Part shown: positions 55,154 through 63,737 of the stretch, piece after piece | How positions within the stretch are numbered: the first letter of the stretch is position 1 | How the letters are laid out: each line of letters opens with the position of its first letter | NCBI GenBank assembly: GCA_900696515.1 | Contig: CAADGK010000099.1 | Span: forward strand, 1 to 64,000 | DNA length: 64,000 nucleotides | Direction: 5' to 3' | Source: an uncultured Nitrosospira sp. | GTDB taxonomy: Bacteria > Nitrospirota > Nitrospiria > Nitrospirales > Nitrospiraceae | The notes under the pieces: model-generated | Seen by the model: only the letters and a program-made list of their open reading frames with translations | Databases searched by the model: none | What the model was told of the DNA's origin: nothing | Made by a program: the position numbers and the translations under genes

Positions 55154-55951
55154 ATGAATACCGTGGATACGCTTACACAATATGCCGTGCAGTACGGCTT
55201 ACAAGCGGCGGTCGCACTGGGGATCCTTGTGGCCGGCAGTGTCGGTTCACGTTGGGCCGGGAATTTTGCTCAACAGGCGCTCGAAAAACAGACGCTTGAG
55301 CCGCCTGTCCGGTTGCTGCTTGTGCGCATCGTCAAGATCGTGGTGATGCTGTTTACCGCCATGATCGCGCTCCAGACGGTAGGGGTTCCCATTGCGCCGC
55401 TCATCGCCGGCGTGGGTGTTGCCGGTGTGGGGATCGGGTTGGCATTGCAGGGCGTGCTGAGCAACGTGATGGCGGGGCTTTCAATCATCTTCAGCAAGCC
55501 CTACAAGGTCGGTGAACATATTTCGTTGCTCGGGGTGCATGGAGATGTCGTTGTCATCGATATCTTTACCACGACACTGATGCATGCCGATCGATCGCGC
55601 GTCATCATCCCCAATCGTAAGATTGTCGGAGAGATTCTCCATAACTTCGGCGCCATTCGTCAGGTCAATCTGACCATTCCGGTGTCTCACCGAACCAATA
55701 TTGATGAGGCATTGGCACAGGTGAAGGACATTCTCCAACAGCACCCTAAGGTCTTGAAGGATCCAGCTCCCGGTGCGGGCGTGTCGTCGCTGGGCGAATC
55801 GTCGATCGGGATTTCCGTGGCTCCATGGACAGCGGTGGGAGATTATGGCTCGGTTCAAGGAGAGTTGAACAAGCTGATTTTGGAACGATTCCGAGCGCGT
55901 GGGATTGAATTGCCGTCTTCCCATCACACGGTTCACTTGGTGAACGCCTAA
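55154..55951 (+). CDS. Small-conductance mechanosensitive channel MscS-family protein
   Basis: 265 residues from ATG 55154; the track TTG start overlaps asmA. Three N-terminal membrane helices, with the pore helix VGVAGVGIGLALQGVLSNVMAG, then the beta domain KPYKVGEHI and a C-terminal alpha/beta domain. Length and domain order match small MscS channels that open under hypo-osmotic tension. Part of a neighbourhood with MscL and an OmpA-like lipoprotein. Confidence 0.93.
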   Translation: MNTVDTLTQYAVQYGLQAAVALGILVAGSVGSRWAGNFAQQALEKQTLEPPVRLLLVRIVKIVVMLFTAMIALQTVGVPIAPLIAGVGVAGVGIGLALQGVLSNVMAGLSIIFSKPYKVGEHISLLGVHGDVVVIDIFTTTLMHADRSRVIIPNRKIVGEILHNFGAIRQVNLTIPVSHRTNIDEALAQVKDILQQHPKVLKDPAPGAGVSSLGESSIGISVAPWTAVGDYGSVQGELNKLILERFRARGIELPSSHHTVHLVNA

Positions 55952-56317
55952 AGGGTTCCAGCCATCCACGGCAGCGGCAGTATTGGTCTTGTGCGCGGTG
56001 AATACCGTTGGGCCTGTTGGGAGCAGCTGCCGGCGGCAGAACGCACAAGCCTTCTATCACAGCACCTGATGCGGGTCTCAGCGGACTTCCACTGACCAAT
56101 CGGCCGCTTGCGGAACATTGACCGCGCCCACGCAGGATCAGCAAGGCTTGCGCGAACGGGCTCAGGGAAAATGTTTCGGCATGACTCGCCCGACGATCTT
56201 TACGGGGAGAGTGTCCGGTGACGTCTCAAAAGAATCCTTGAGGTGTGCTTGTAAAGACGGTATATCCGTAAGGCCGACTAGCGCTATGAAAGTACGTATA
56301 CAGGAAAAGGAGGACCA
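55952..56317. other. Intergenic region upstream of DUF481-like gene
   Basis: 366 bases with no convincing gene; the 67-codon ORF at 56118 overlaps the DUF481-like start and has no family features. The region carries the promoter listed next. A CTTGTGCG/CGCACAAG inverted pair with a long loop also occurs early in the region; significance unknown. Confidence 0.5.
56238..56266 (+). promoter_or_regulatory. Probable sigma-70-type promoter
   Basis: TTGAGG (56238-56243), a 17-base spacer and TATATC (56261-56266). Start near 56273, about 45 bases before the ATG at 56318. Confidence 0.5.
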
Positions 56318-57433
56318 ATGAGGCCATCGAGAGTCACGATTGGGTCGATCCTGGTGTGGTGTCTGGCAACCATGGTGAACGTTGCGTTTTCTGCTGATGA
56401 CGCGGCGACGGTCGGCCAGCCTGCACCGGTACAGGACGTGGTCACTCTGAAAGACGGCAGTGTGATACACGGGGAAGTCGTCGAAATGACCGGTGGGCTT
56501 CTGGTCATCAAGAGTGCGCTGGCCGCGGACCTCATCAAGGTCAAGTGGTCGGAGGTGAGCAAGATTGCAGTCTCCCATCCTATCCCCTTTCATCTGAAGG
56601 AAGGGACCATTCTGAACGGGACGGTGGAAGAAGGGGACCCGGGGACGATGAAGGTGAAGGCGGGCCCCACCGGAGATACCATGACGGTCCCGATGGATGC
56701 GGTGACTCAGGTCAATCCGGTCATCCAATCACCGGTCATTTACACAGGGAGCCTCAACGCCGGCTACTCGCAGTCCACGGGAAACAGCAGTCTCCGGAAC
56801 ATCAGCGTACTCGGAGATCTGGTGGCCCGGAGTGAGCAATTGCGGTTGACCCTATTGGGCCGCTACGTCTATGGAGACAACAGCGGGAGCCTGAATGTCC
56901 GGAATGCACGCGGAACGATCAAGTTGGACTTCTTTATCACCAAACGGTTCTTCTGGTTTGCATCGGCCTATGTCGAGAACGACTTCCTCCAAAACCTTAA
57001 GTTGAGAACGGCGATCGCCAGCGGACCGGGGTATCAATTCATCGAGCGCGGAGATCTGAGCGGTATTTTTAAAGAGATGACCTTTTACACCGAAGCTGGT
57101 GCGACGTATTTCAACGAAGACTATCGTGACAATCGGTTCACCGACGATCGGGCGAGCTTTCGCGCGAGGGTTGCGATGAAATGGGATTGGCCGCTATTCG
57201 ACGGCCGTGTCACGCTGTATCATTACAACGAGATTTTCCCCTCGGTCCAGAATGCATCGGACTTCTTCTTCACGATGGATAACGGCGTTCGCATGAAAAT
57301 CTTGGCCGGTCTGGCAAGCGGGTTTCAAGTGACGACGCGATACAACAATCGGCCGCCCGCAGGAACGGGTGATACCGACAACCTGTATTTGCTCACGTTA
57401 GGCTATGCATTCGACACCACTCGCAAACGCTAG
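56318..57433 (+). CDS. DUF481-family outer-membrane beta-barrel protein
   Basis: 371 residues with signal peptide (SILVWCLATMVNVAFSA). About 40-140: repeated soluble motifs VTLKDGSVIHGEVVEM and FHLKEGTILNGTVEEG, SH3-like strands. From about 145 a DUF481 barrel with alternating strands (YTGSLNAGYSQSTGN, LRLTLLGRYVYGD) and C-terminal LLTLGYAFDTTRKR. Homologues in enterics (YdiY) are acid-inducible. AAAAGGAGGA ribosome site. Confidence 0.88.
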   Translation: MRPSRVTIGSILVWCLATMVNVAFSADDAATVGQPAPVQDVVTLKDGSVIHGEVVEMTGGLLVIKSALAADLIKVKWSEVSKIAVSHPIPFHLKEGTILNGTVEEGDPGTMKVKAGPTGDTMTVPMDAVTQVNPVIQSPVIYTGSLNAGYSQSTGNSSLRNISVLGDLVARSEQLRLTLLGRYVYGDNSGSLNVRNARGTIKLDFFITKRFFWFASAYVENDFLQNLKLRTAIASGPGYQFIERGDLSGIFKEMTFYTEAGATYFNEDYRDNRFTDDRASFRARVAMKWDWPLFDGRVTLYHYNEIFPSVQNASDFFFTMDNGVRMKILAGLASGFQVTTRYNNRPPAGTGDTDNLYLLTLGYAFDTTRKR

Positions 57434-57482
57434 CGTCCCTCTGGGGGCGTAGATCAACGAGTCCGTTGAGGAGGAGGGCATC

Positions 57483-57905
57483 ATGTTAAAAGAATTCAAA
57501 GAGTTTGCCATGAAGGGCAATGTCCTGGACATGGCGATCGGGGTGATCATCGGCGGGGCATTCGGGAAGATTGTGTCGTCTTTGGTCAGCGATGTGTTGA
57601 TGCCACCGCTTGGGCTGTTGATGGGCAAGGTGGATTTTTCCAGCCTGTTCATCGATCTATCAAGAACCGCGCCGCCATCATTAGCCGCAGCGAAAGCCGC
57701 AGGGGCTCCGACGCTGAATTACGGAGTGTTTCTCCAGAGTGTGTTTGACTTCATCATCATTGCCTTTGTGATTTTTATGTTGGTCAAGCAAGTCAATCGA
57801 TTTAAGAAGGAAGCTCCACCACCTCCACCCCCTGCACCGCCGGAACCAACCAACGAGGAGAAGTTGTTGATGGAAATCCGTGATTTGCTCAAGAATCGTC
57901 CCTAA
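57483..57905 (+). CDS. mscL: Large-conductance mechanosensitive channel MscL
   Basis: 140 residues forming a pentameric emergency-release channel. N-terminal [27 protein letters not shown] (first helix), second helix [20 protein letters not shown] and the C-terminal bundle [14 protein letters not shown] proline-rich linker ([13 protein letters not shown]) is typical. GAGGAGG ribosome site; 50 bases after the DUF481-like gene. Confidence 0.97.
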   Translation: MLKEFKEFAMKGNVLDMAIGVIIGGAFGKIVSSLVSDVLMPPLGLLMGKVDFSSLFIDLSRTAPPSLAAAKAAGAPTLNYGVFLQSVFDFIIIAFVIFMLVKQVNRFKKEAPPPPPPAPPEPTNEEKLLMEIRDLLKNRP

Positions 57906-57971
57906 ATCGGCATCACAACCTGACCGGAGCGTTGCGGGGCGATGCCGCGCGACGGAGAAGGAGAGGACATC

Positions 57972-58988
57972 ATGCGAACGCGTAACACCGCTATGGCCCT
58001 GGCAGGGCTGGTTGTCTTGGTGGGGTGCTCTTCCTCCGCCACCCACTCTGGTTCCTATATTAAGCAGCCTAACGTATGCATCGATAAGAAATGGTACGGC
58101 TATCATCAGGGCAGCGGGTGCCCATCGACCGCGAAAGCCGTGGCATCCGATTCGACGGCCGAACGTCTTGCGGCTCTCGATCGGGAACGTCAGCGGTTGG
58201 CAGACGAACTTGAAGCGGCGCGGAGGCACAATGGGGTCCTGCGTAGTCGGGTGAGCGAAGTCGAGCAACAGCTGGCGGACCGGGAGCGAGAAATGGCTCA
58301 TCTTCGTTCCGGAGCCGGTGACCACGAGACGGTTTCGAGCCGGTTGCAGGATGAGAGAGATCGACTCGCATCGGAACTGGCTGCGGCAAAACTTCACATG
58401 GACGAACATGATCGGTTGGCAGCAGAGTCAGAGGCACAGTTGGCGGCGTTGCGACAGCGAACGGCCGATCTTGAAGCTCAGCGTGCGGATCGAGAGAGGG
58501 AACTCGCAGGTCTTCGTGGTGATCTCTCCGCGGAGATGGCGAAGCTGAAACAGGCGGAGCGAGGATTGATCCGGGCACTCAAGCCGCAAATCGATCAAAA
58601 GAATATTACCGTTGATCTGAACAACGAACGGCTCCTCATCAATTTAGCGTCAGCCTATTTGTTTGGATCCGGAGAAGATCAACTCAAACCGGCCGGAGCG
58701 GAGGCACTCAAGCAGGTCGGGGCCGTCCTGAAGAACTTTCCTGAATATCAGGTCCATGTCGAGGGGCATACCGACAATCGGCCCATTCTTGGTGCACTCA
58801 AAAAGAAGTTCCCCTCCAATAAGGAATTATCCGAGGCACGTGCAGCGAACGCCGCACAAGCATTGGCAGACGGTGGGTTCTCCGGCGCCCATGCTACGGG
58901 ACTAGCCGAGACCAAACCGGTGATGTCCAACGCAACCAGCGAGGGACGGGCCAAAAACCGTCGAGTCGAAATCAGCGTGACGAAGTAA
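57972..58988 (+). CDS. OmpA-like peptidoglycan-binding lipoprotein with coiled coil
   Basis: 338 residues from ATG 57972 (GGAGAGG upstream; track start 57942 is less likely). Lipoprotein signal ending LVVLVGC. A long coiled coil (about 50-215, with ERLAALDRERQRLADELEAA) is followed by an OmpA C-terminal domain from about 235 with the peptidoglycan motif EGHTDNRP and SEARAANAAQALADGG. Likely anchors the outer membrane to the cell wall. Confidence 0.93.
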   Translation: MRTRNTAMALAGLVVLVGCSSSATHSGSYIKQPNVCIDKKWYGYHQGSGCPSTAKAVASDSTAERLAALDRERQRLADELEAARRHNGVLRSRVSEVEQQLADREREMAHLRSGAGDHETVSSRLQDERDRLASELAAAKLHMDEHDRLAAESEAQLAALRQRTADLEAQRADRERELAGLRGDLSAEMAKLKQAERGLIRALKPQIDQKNITVDLNNERLLINLASAYLFGSGEDQLKPAGAEALKQVGAVLKNFPEYQVHVEGHTDNRPILGALKKKFPSNKELSEARAANAAQALADGGFSGAHATGLAETKPVMSNATSEGRAKNRRVEISVTK

Positions 58989-59039
58989 TGCGGTGCCGGT
59001 ATCGGTCCGAGGAGAAACTGTTTTCCACGTCAACGTGAA

Positions 59040-59119
59040 CTTCCTCGAAAGGCAAAGCTGCTAGACAAGAGTGGCTGGCGCATCATCGATGCGCCAGCCA
59101 CTCCCAGCCTTCGAGGAAG
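59040..59119. terminator. Nested long inverted repeat, probable bidirectional terminator-like structure
   Basis: Inner perfect 16-base-pair stem (GAGTGGCTGGCGCATC, loop ATC) is enclosed by an outer stem CTTCCTCGAA/TTCGAGGAAG with three further GC pairs and one bulge. It lies between the convergent OmpA-like and DUF1348 genes. No T run follows either side, so termination is inferred from position and stability. Confidence 0.6.
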
Positions 59120-59175
59120 ACGACATTCTCCTGTGAATCAGGTCTTCTGGCGATCACTCGACCTTCACAATGTTT

Positions 59176-59661
59176 TCACAATCCCAGCTCGCTGAGCGAG
59201 GGGTGTGTATCAGGACGCCGGCCCAGCGGCCAGTGGTACTTCCGTTCAGCCTCCTTGATGGAAAGATCGTTAATGCTGGCGAGACGACGTCGCATCAGAC
59301 CATTGTCGGCAAACTCCCAGTTTTCATTTCCATAGGAGCGAAACCAGTTTCCCAAGTCATCATGCCACTCATACGCAAATCGCACGGCGATGCGGTTATC
59401 TTGCCAGGCCCACAGTTCCTTGATGAGCCGATAATCCAATTCCTTGTTCCACTTTTGCGTTAAGAACGGAATGATTGTTTCCCGACCAGTCAGAAATTGT
59501 GAACGGTTCCGCCAGATGCTATCGGTGGTATATGCCAGTGACACTGCCTCGGGGTCTCGCGTATTCCACGCGTCCTCAGCCATCCGTACTTTTTGAATTG
59601 CTGACTCCATATCGAATGGGGGCAAAGGAGGCCGAGGCTGCTCAAGAGTGCGAATGGTCAT
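59176..59661 (-). CDS. NTF2-like protein, DUF1348 family
   Basis: 161 residues from ATG 59661 preceded by GGTGGAG; the track start is 26 codons further out without such a site. NTF2/SnoaL-like cone fold with [21 protein letters not shown] and the DUF1348 block [21 protein letters not shown]. Members are small enzymes or binding proteins of unknown role. Last gene of the leftward group begun by the DsrE-like gene, with a 100-base gap from the previous gene, so it may have its own promoter. Confidence 0.85.
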   Translation of the reverse strand: MTIRTLEQPRPPLPPFDMESAIQKVRMAEDAWNTRDPEAVSLAYTTDSIWRNRSQFLTGRETIIPFLTQKWNKELDYRLIKELWAWQDNRIAVRFAYEWHDDLGNWFRSYGNENWEFADNGLMRRRLASINDLSIKEAERKYHWPLGRRPDTHPSLSELGL

Positions 59662-59761
59662 AGTCTCCACCCAGTGGCTTGTAGGCTCTGGTGATAGCTT
59701 TGAGATGCGAGGTGGGAGTGAACGGCATGGGCTGTCCACCCCCGACTCTCACGATGCATAC

Positions 59762-60121
59762 TTAGCTGTGATAATACCGTTCTTTAACGATGAGACCATC
59801 CTGCCAGTCTGTCTTGACGACCTGCTCGAGGCTGATGGTTTGCCCGTTCTTCAATTTCACGGTCAGCACAGAGTCGTAGAAGCTGGTATTCCCAGAAACA
59901 GCCACGGTGCCGATGGTATAGCTGACAAAGGCGGCCACCCCGATCGTCTCTCTAAATTTGTCCAGTCGCTCAATGGCGGCCTGTTTTCCCACGACCGGTG
60001 CCTGATTGCCTTCCTGTGTCACGACCGAATCCGCAAAGTAGCTCTTCTGACCTTCAGTCATTTGACCCTGCTTCAAAATGCCCAACATTTCCTCCAACGT
60101 GTCCTTCACGGACTTGCTCAT
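59762..60121 (-). CDS. NTF2/SnoaL-like small protein
   Basis: 119 residues; AAAGGAG precedes the ATG. The N-terminal helix DTLEEMLGILKQGQMTEG and the following AAIERLDKFRETIG, then alternating strands (SYTIGTVAVSGNTSFYDSVL) fit a SnoaL/NTF2-like fold. No active-site pattern is recognisable. Between the PNPOx-like and DUF1348 genes. Confidence 0.75.
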   Translation of the reverse strand: MSKSVKDTLEEMLGILKQGQMTEGQKSYFADSVVTQEGNQAPVVGKQAAIERLDKFRETIGVAAFVSYTIGTVAVSGNTSFYDSVLTVKLKNGQTISLEQVVKTDWQDGLIVKERYYHS

Positions 60122-60182
60122 GATGATTGCTCCTTTATGCCTGAAGGCGTTAAATGGTGCTACTACTGAATGGCCGAAGTCT

Positions 60183-60782
60183 TTATGATTTTCGCAGAGG
60201 CAGCTGAGCCTCGAGTTCGGCGATTCTGGCTTTCAACGGGCCCACCAGCTCTTCGACCTCTTCGAGCGAGTATCGTGGTGTGATGTACTTCGGACAATTC
60301 CAGTCGAACGACACCACGTCGATGAAGACGATGCGTTCCACTCGTGCTTTCATGCCGGGGTTGGCGAGTTGTGCCGCAAGGTCTGGATGTAATCGGCCAT
60401 CTTCCACCCTCGCATGGCCCAGGATTTTCAGTCTGGCCCGATTCGGGTAGTCCATCAGAAAGAGGGATACACGATTGTCCACGGACAGGTTGCCTGTGCT
60501 CAAGAGTTGTCGGTTCCCTTGATAGTCCGCAAAGACCAAGGTCGAAGGGTTGAGTAGGCGTAGGAACCCTTTCGGCCCTCCGCGATGCTGGACATAGGGC
60601 CAGCCGGTTTCGCTCACCGTGCCCAGGTAGAAACTATCTCTGGCTGCGAGAAACTCAGCCTCTCCTTCGCCGAGGAGATCGCGCTCAGGAGCACTCGTGA
60701 TATTCGCCGCATGTCCGTAGTAGTGGTGCTGCGCACGAAGCACCGACTCCGTCATCATGGTGTCGAGATATTTCATCGCCAT
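60183..60782 (-). CDS. Pyridoxamine 5'-phosphate oxidase-like flavin-binding protein
   Basis: 199 residues from ATG 60782, with GGAGG nine bases upstream; the track ORF starts inside the DsrE gene. Split-barrel FMN-binding fold: FYLGTVSETGWPYVQHRGGP, FADYQGNRQL, and DNRVSLFLMDYPNRARLKILGHA. C-terminus coiled (LVGPLKARIAELEAQL). Members reduce or sense small molecules with FMN or F420; substrate unknown. Follows the DsrE-like gene by 73 bases. Confidence 0.88.
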   Translation of the reverse strand: MAMKYLDTMMTESVLRAQHHYYGHAANITSAPERDLLGEGEAEFLAARDSFYLGTVSETGWPYVQHRGGPKGFLRLLNPSTLVFADYQGNRQLLSTGNLSVDNRVSLFLMDYPNRARLKILGHARVEDGRLHPDLAAQLANPGMKARVERIVFIDVVSFDWNCPKYITPRYSLEEVEELVGPLKARIAELEAQLPLRKS

Positions 60783-60855
60783 TGGCTTAGCCTCCATCGA
60801 GTCAGCCTGGCAACGGATAACCGTTACCAGGCTGATCTCTTCCCTATTCGTGCTG

Positions 60856-61230
60856 TCAGAATACGACTGTGTTCCAGCCTTCACTGACATATCGGCGCAA
60901 GCTCAACAGACCCGACGTACCAGCCAGTGCATGGTCCTTCTTGAGCGGGACGCCGCACGATTCCACGCTTTCTTTCGCGCCAAAGACATCCGCGCAGCCG
61001 CAAGATGCGCCTTGCACAACATCCCGTACGGCGTTGTAGAGTCCGTTGGCGGGATGCGAGAGTTTGGTGAGTTCCGCCGGCCAACGGGTCCCAGTGCCGT
61101 TGAAGACGACAGCGACTTCATCACCCTTCTGTTTGCACTCCGCAGCCAACGCTAGCGCATTAAAGACCCGCCCTAGGGCTTCTTCTGAACCATTCTTCGG
61201 GTCTGACATCACAATGATTGCGGTTTTCAT
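60856..61230 (-). CDS. DsrE-family sulfur-relay-like protein
   Basis: 124 residues from ATG 61230 (GGAGGAT upstream); the track start adds 34 residues without support. DsrE-like fold: TAIIVMSDPKNGSEEALGRVF, then VAVVFNGTGTRW and a cysteine-rich loop SCGCADVFGAKESVESCG where DsrE/TusD proteins carry their sulfur-carrying cysteine. Could move persulfide sulfur or act as a redox sensor. First gene of the group downstream of the sigma-54 activator. Confidence 0.87.
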   Translation of the reverse strand: MKTAIIVMSDPKNGSEEALGRVFNALALAAECKQKGDEVAVVFNGTGTRWPAELTKLSHPANGLYNAVRDVVQGASCGCADVFGAKESVESCGVPLKKDHALAGTSGLLSLRRYVSEGWNTVVF

Positions 61231-61283
61231 GGATCCTCCTTGATGGTTAAGCGGTCTTGATAAACGGTTTGTGATGGGCTGTT

Positions 61284-61298
61284 GCATGTGAATCGCCA
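61284..61298 (-). promoter_or_regulatory. Candidate sigma-54 promoter of DsrE-like operon
   Basis: On the minus strand TGGCgatTCACaTGCA: GG and GC at exact 12-base phasing; the -24 box keeps TGGC but not its remainder, and the -12 box has one mismatch. Start would be about 43 bases before the DsrE ATG. CTGACCTG (61304-61311) and CAGGTCAG (61371-61378) form an inverted pair upstream, possible activator sites. Confidence 0.35.
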
Positions 61299-61484
61299 TC
61301 GTGCTGACCTGATATGGCAAGGCGGATGCCATGACTTGTCGTCATCGACGAAAGCGAAGAAACTGCTGAACAGGTCAGGAGTTAGATGAAAGAATGGTTC
61401 AACATGATGTGAGAAGGCAGACGGACAGTTCAACGATATCTCGTGGCCCTACGATATATCGGAGGAAGTCTGTCGGATGTGTGA

Positions 61485-63062
61485 TCAGGAGGAGGGACGT
61501 GGTTTCTTGATGCCAAGTTTCTGCATGCGGGATCGCAACGTATTGGGATGAAGGCCCAGTCTCGTCGCCGCGCCCTGCTTCCCTTCGACCACCCAATCAA
61601 CCTCTTGAAGAACCAGGGTGATATGGGCCCGCTCAACTTCTTCGAGCGTGCGTGACGTGTCAGGGGCTGCCGCTCGATCTGATTGAAACAGCACCTCATC
61701 AACCTGGAGGATAGGTCCTGGTGAGAGGATGGCGGCCCGTTCGATGACATTCTCCAGTTCGCGGACGTTGCCGGGCCAGGCGTAGCGCATGAGGCGATCC
61801 ATGGTCTGTTGGGAAATCTGATCGAGTCGTTTCCCAAACTTCTTGGACAATCGTCCGGCAAAGGTACGCACGAAGAGCGGAATATCCGATGTCCGATTTC
61901 GCAAGGGTGGCAGGTCGATCGGGAAGACGTTGAGCCGGTAGAGGAGATCGGAGCGGAAGGAGCCGGCCTCCACCGCAGCAGGGAGGTCTCGATTCGTCGC
62001 TGCGATCACTCGGATATTCACCTTTGTGGAACGGCCGCTGCCGATCCGTTCGAACTCCCGTTCTTGGAGCACACGCAAGAGTTTCACCTGTGCATCCAAC
62101 GGCAATTCACCCACCTCGTCCAGAAAGATGGTTCCGCCATCGGCCAGTTCAAAGCGCCCGATTCGCTTGGCGAGCGCGCCGGTGAAGGCACCCTTCTCGT
62201 GGCCGAACAATTCGCTCTCGACAAGATTGGCGGGGATCGCGCCACAATTGACGCGCACGAGCGGTCGCGCGCTGCGGGGGCTGAGGTCATGCACGGCCCG
62301 AGCGATCAGCTCCTTGCCGGTCCCAGTCTCGCCCAAGAGTAAGACGGTTGAATCGGTCGGTGCGACTTGTTCGACTTTCTTCAACACAGCCTTCATCGCC
62401 TGGCTCTCACCGATGATTTCATCGAAATGATGGTCGAGTTTGATCTCTTCCCGGAGGTACACATTTTCGGCCTGAAGCCGATTGGTGAGTTGCTCGACTT
62501 CGGCGAAGAGCTGGGCGTTCTTGATTGCGGTGGCTGCTTGATGGGCAAACGTGGCGAGCCGTTCACATTCCTCATCCGCCAAGGGGCGTCGCCCGAACAT
62601 CGCGATGACGCCAAGCACGTCCCCGCGAAAGACGAGGGGGTATCCGGCAAAGGACTGGAGCCCGTTGTCTTTCATCCATTGCTTGTTCGGGAGTCGATCG
62701 TCGCCGACTACGTCGTTGGTCTGCATCGGACCGGCCCCTTGGGCGATCTTGCCGATCTTCAGCGACCCCAACGGAATGCGGCGGTATTCCCCATCGAGGG
62801 TTGAATAGAGTCCCGCGCTCGCCCTGAGATGTAAACACTGGGTGTGGTCTCTGCAGGCAGAGGCCTTGTAACAGCCGGTACAGAGATCGCCAGGACCGAG
62901 CAGCCAGATACGGGCAAAGGCGGCGTCCAGGTCATCGACAAGACCTTGTGTGATGGTGGTAAGGACGACATGGAGGTCTAGACTCGACGCCATTTGCAGC
63001 GCGATGCGATCAAGCGCCTTCTGAGCAGGGGAGGATGGGGTTGACGAGGAAGGACTCTCCAT
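61485..63062 (-). CDS. Sigma-54-dependent transcriptional activator with GAF sensor domain
   Basis: 525 residues. N-terminal GAF domain (about 20-175) containing [16 protein letters not shown], a CxxCx5Cx5C cluster that could bind iron-sulfur or metal. Coiled linker, then AAA+ domain from about 215: Walker A GETGTGKE, the sigma-54 contact loop GAFTGA, Walker [14 protein letters not shown]-finger region. C-terminal Fis-type HTH ([27 protein letters not shown]). The next genes on the same strand (DsrE, PNPOx, NTF2-like) have a candidate sigma-54 promoter, so they may be its targets. Confidence 0.93.
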   Translation of the reverse strand: MESPSSSTPSSPAQKALDRIALQMASSLDLHVVLTTITQGLVDDLDAAFARIWLLGPGDLCTGCYKASACRDHTQCLHLRASAGLYSTLDGEYRRIPLGSLKIGKIAQGAGPMQTNDVVGDDRLPNKQWMKDNGLQSFAGYPLVFRGDVLGVIAMFGRRPLADEECERLATFAHQAATAIKNAQLFAEVEQLTNRLQAENVYLREEIKLDHHFDEIIGESQAMKAVLKKVEQVAPTDSTVLLLGETGTGKELIARAVHDLSPRSARPLVRVNCGAIPANLVESELFGHEKGAFTGALAKRIGRFELADGGTIFLDEVGELPLDAQVKLLRVLQEREFERIGSGRSTKVNIRVIAATNRDLPAAVEAGSFRSDLLYRLNVFPIDLPPLRNRTSDIPLFVRTFAGRLSKKFGKRLDQISQQTMDRLMRYAWPGNVRELENVIERAAILSPGPILQVDEVLFQSDRAAAPDTSRTLEEVERAHITLVLQEVDWVVEGKQGAATRLGLHPNTLRSRMQKLGIKKPRPSS

Positions 63063-63206
63063 CTGGTGGTCTCCGATGTGGACGAGGTCCAGCGTGGAGG
63101 ACGATAAGTCCCGGACCGAGGATTGTCAATCTATAGGAGGAGGCTGGTTGCGGGATAGAAATGCGCTGCTGATGAGAGAGGTGGTGCTGAGAACCGGCCT
63201 CTGTTT

Positions 63207-63419
63207 TCACAGGTCTTCTGGTTTAAGACCTGTCACCTTGGCTAGGCGGGCCAACATACGTGGACCAATCTCGTCGCGATCGTAAAACGCAAAGACGACA
63301 TCGGGCTATCCAGTCCGTTGTAGAATTTTATGAGAGCCAGTTGTGCGTTTGATCTGCCAACCGATGCGGAGGAGTCCGGAGAGAACACGAGAAGCGTGAG
63401 TCGACGGCCAACGGCTCAT
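63207..63419 (-). pseudogene. hicA: HicA-like toxin gene with in-frame amber codon
   Basis: Not in the ORF track. Starts ATG 63419, overlapping the hicB stop (ATGA). Codons 1-37 read MSRWPSTHASRVL... with the catalytic histidine in TTGSHKILQR (His30). Codon 38 (63306-63308) is TAG, then the same frame continues PDVVFAFYDRDEIGPRMLARLAK and ends at TGA. The 70-codon length and the GPRMLARLAKVTGLKPEDL tail match HicA/YcfA. A TGG-to-TAG change would explain it. Either a real nonsense mutation or a sequencing error. Confidence 0.8.
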
Positions 63420-63637
63420 GCCGCAATAAACGAGACGTTCAGCAGCTCCTCAGGTACCGCCTCGTCATGTTCGAGGCGATCGGCCATTGCACGAAGAGCC
63501 AAGGCTTGGACAGCCGCGAGGGCAGCACCTTTCGTTTGCCCATAGGCCATCACGCCGGGCAGTGATGGCACCTCGCCGATCCAGCGGCCATCTTCCTCTT
63601 GTTCTAACTCGATTTTAAATTGAGTAACCTTTGCCAT
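63416..63637 (-). CDS. hicB: HicB-like antitoxin (type II toxin-antitoxin)
   Basis: 73 residues. The HicB fold core FKIELEQEEDGRWIGEVPSLPGVMAYG followed by ALAAVQALALRAMADRL matches short HicB proteins that neutralise HicA mRNA interferase. No C-terminal DNA-binding domain, as usual for the short form. Directly followed by the hicA-like pseudogene with ATGA overlap, so order is antitoxin first. The toxin partner seems broken here. Confidence 0.87.
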   Translation of the reverse strand: MAKVTQFKIELEQEEDGRWIGEVPSLPGVMAYGQTKGAALAAVQALALRAMADRLEHDEAVPEELLNVSFIAA

Positions 63638-63737
63638 GAGTATCCTCTAAGTCGTTCAACTAGTGCTAGGCTAAGCCCCACTCGGCTAAAAATCAAGTAA
63701 CTCTCTGAAGGGGGTTAGGACGCGGCCAGGTGTCCCT

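Noticed and set aside
56118-56321. 67-codon ORF before the DUF481-like gene
   Set aside because: Overlaps the next start, contains the promoter of that gene and has no family features.
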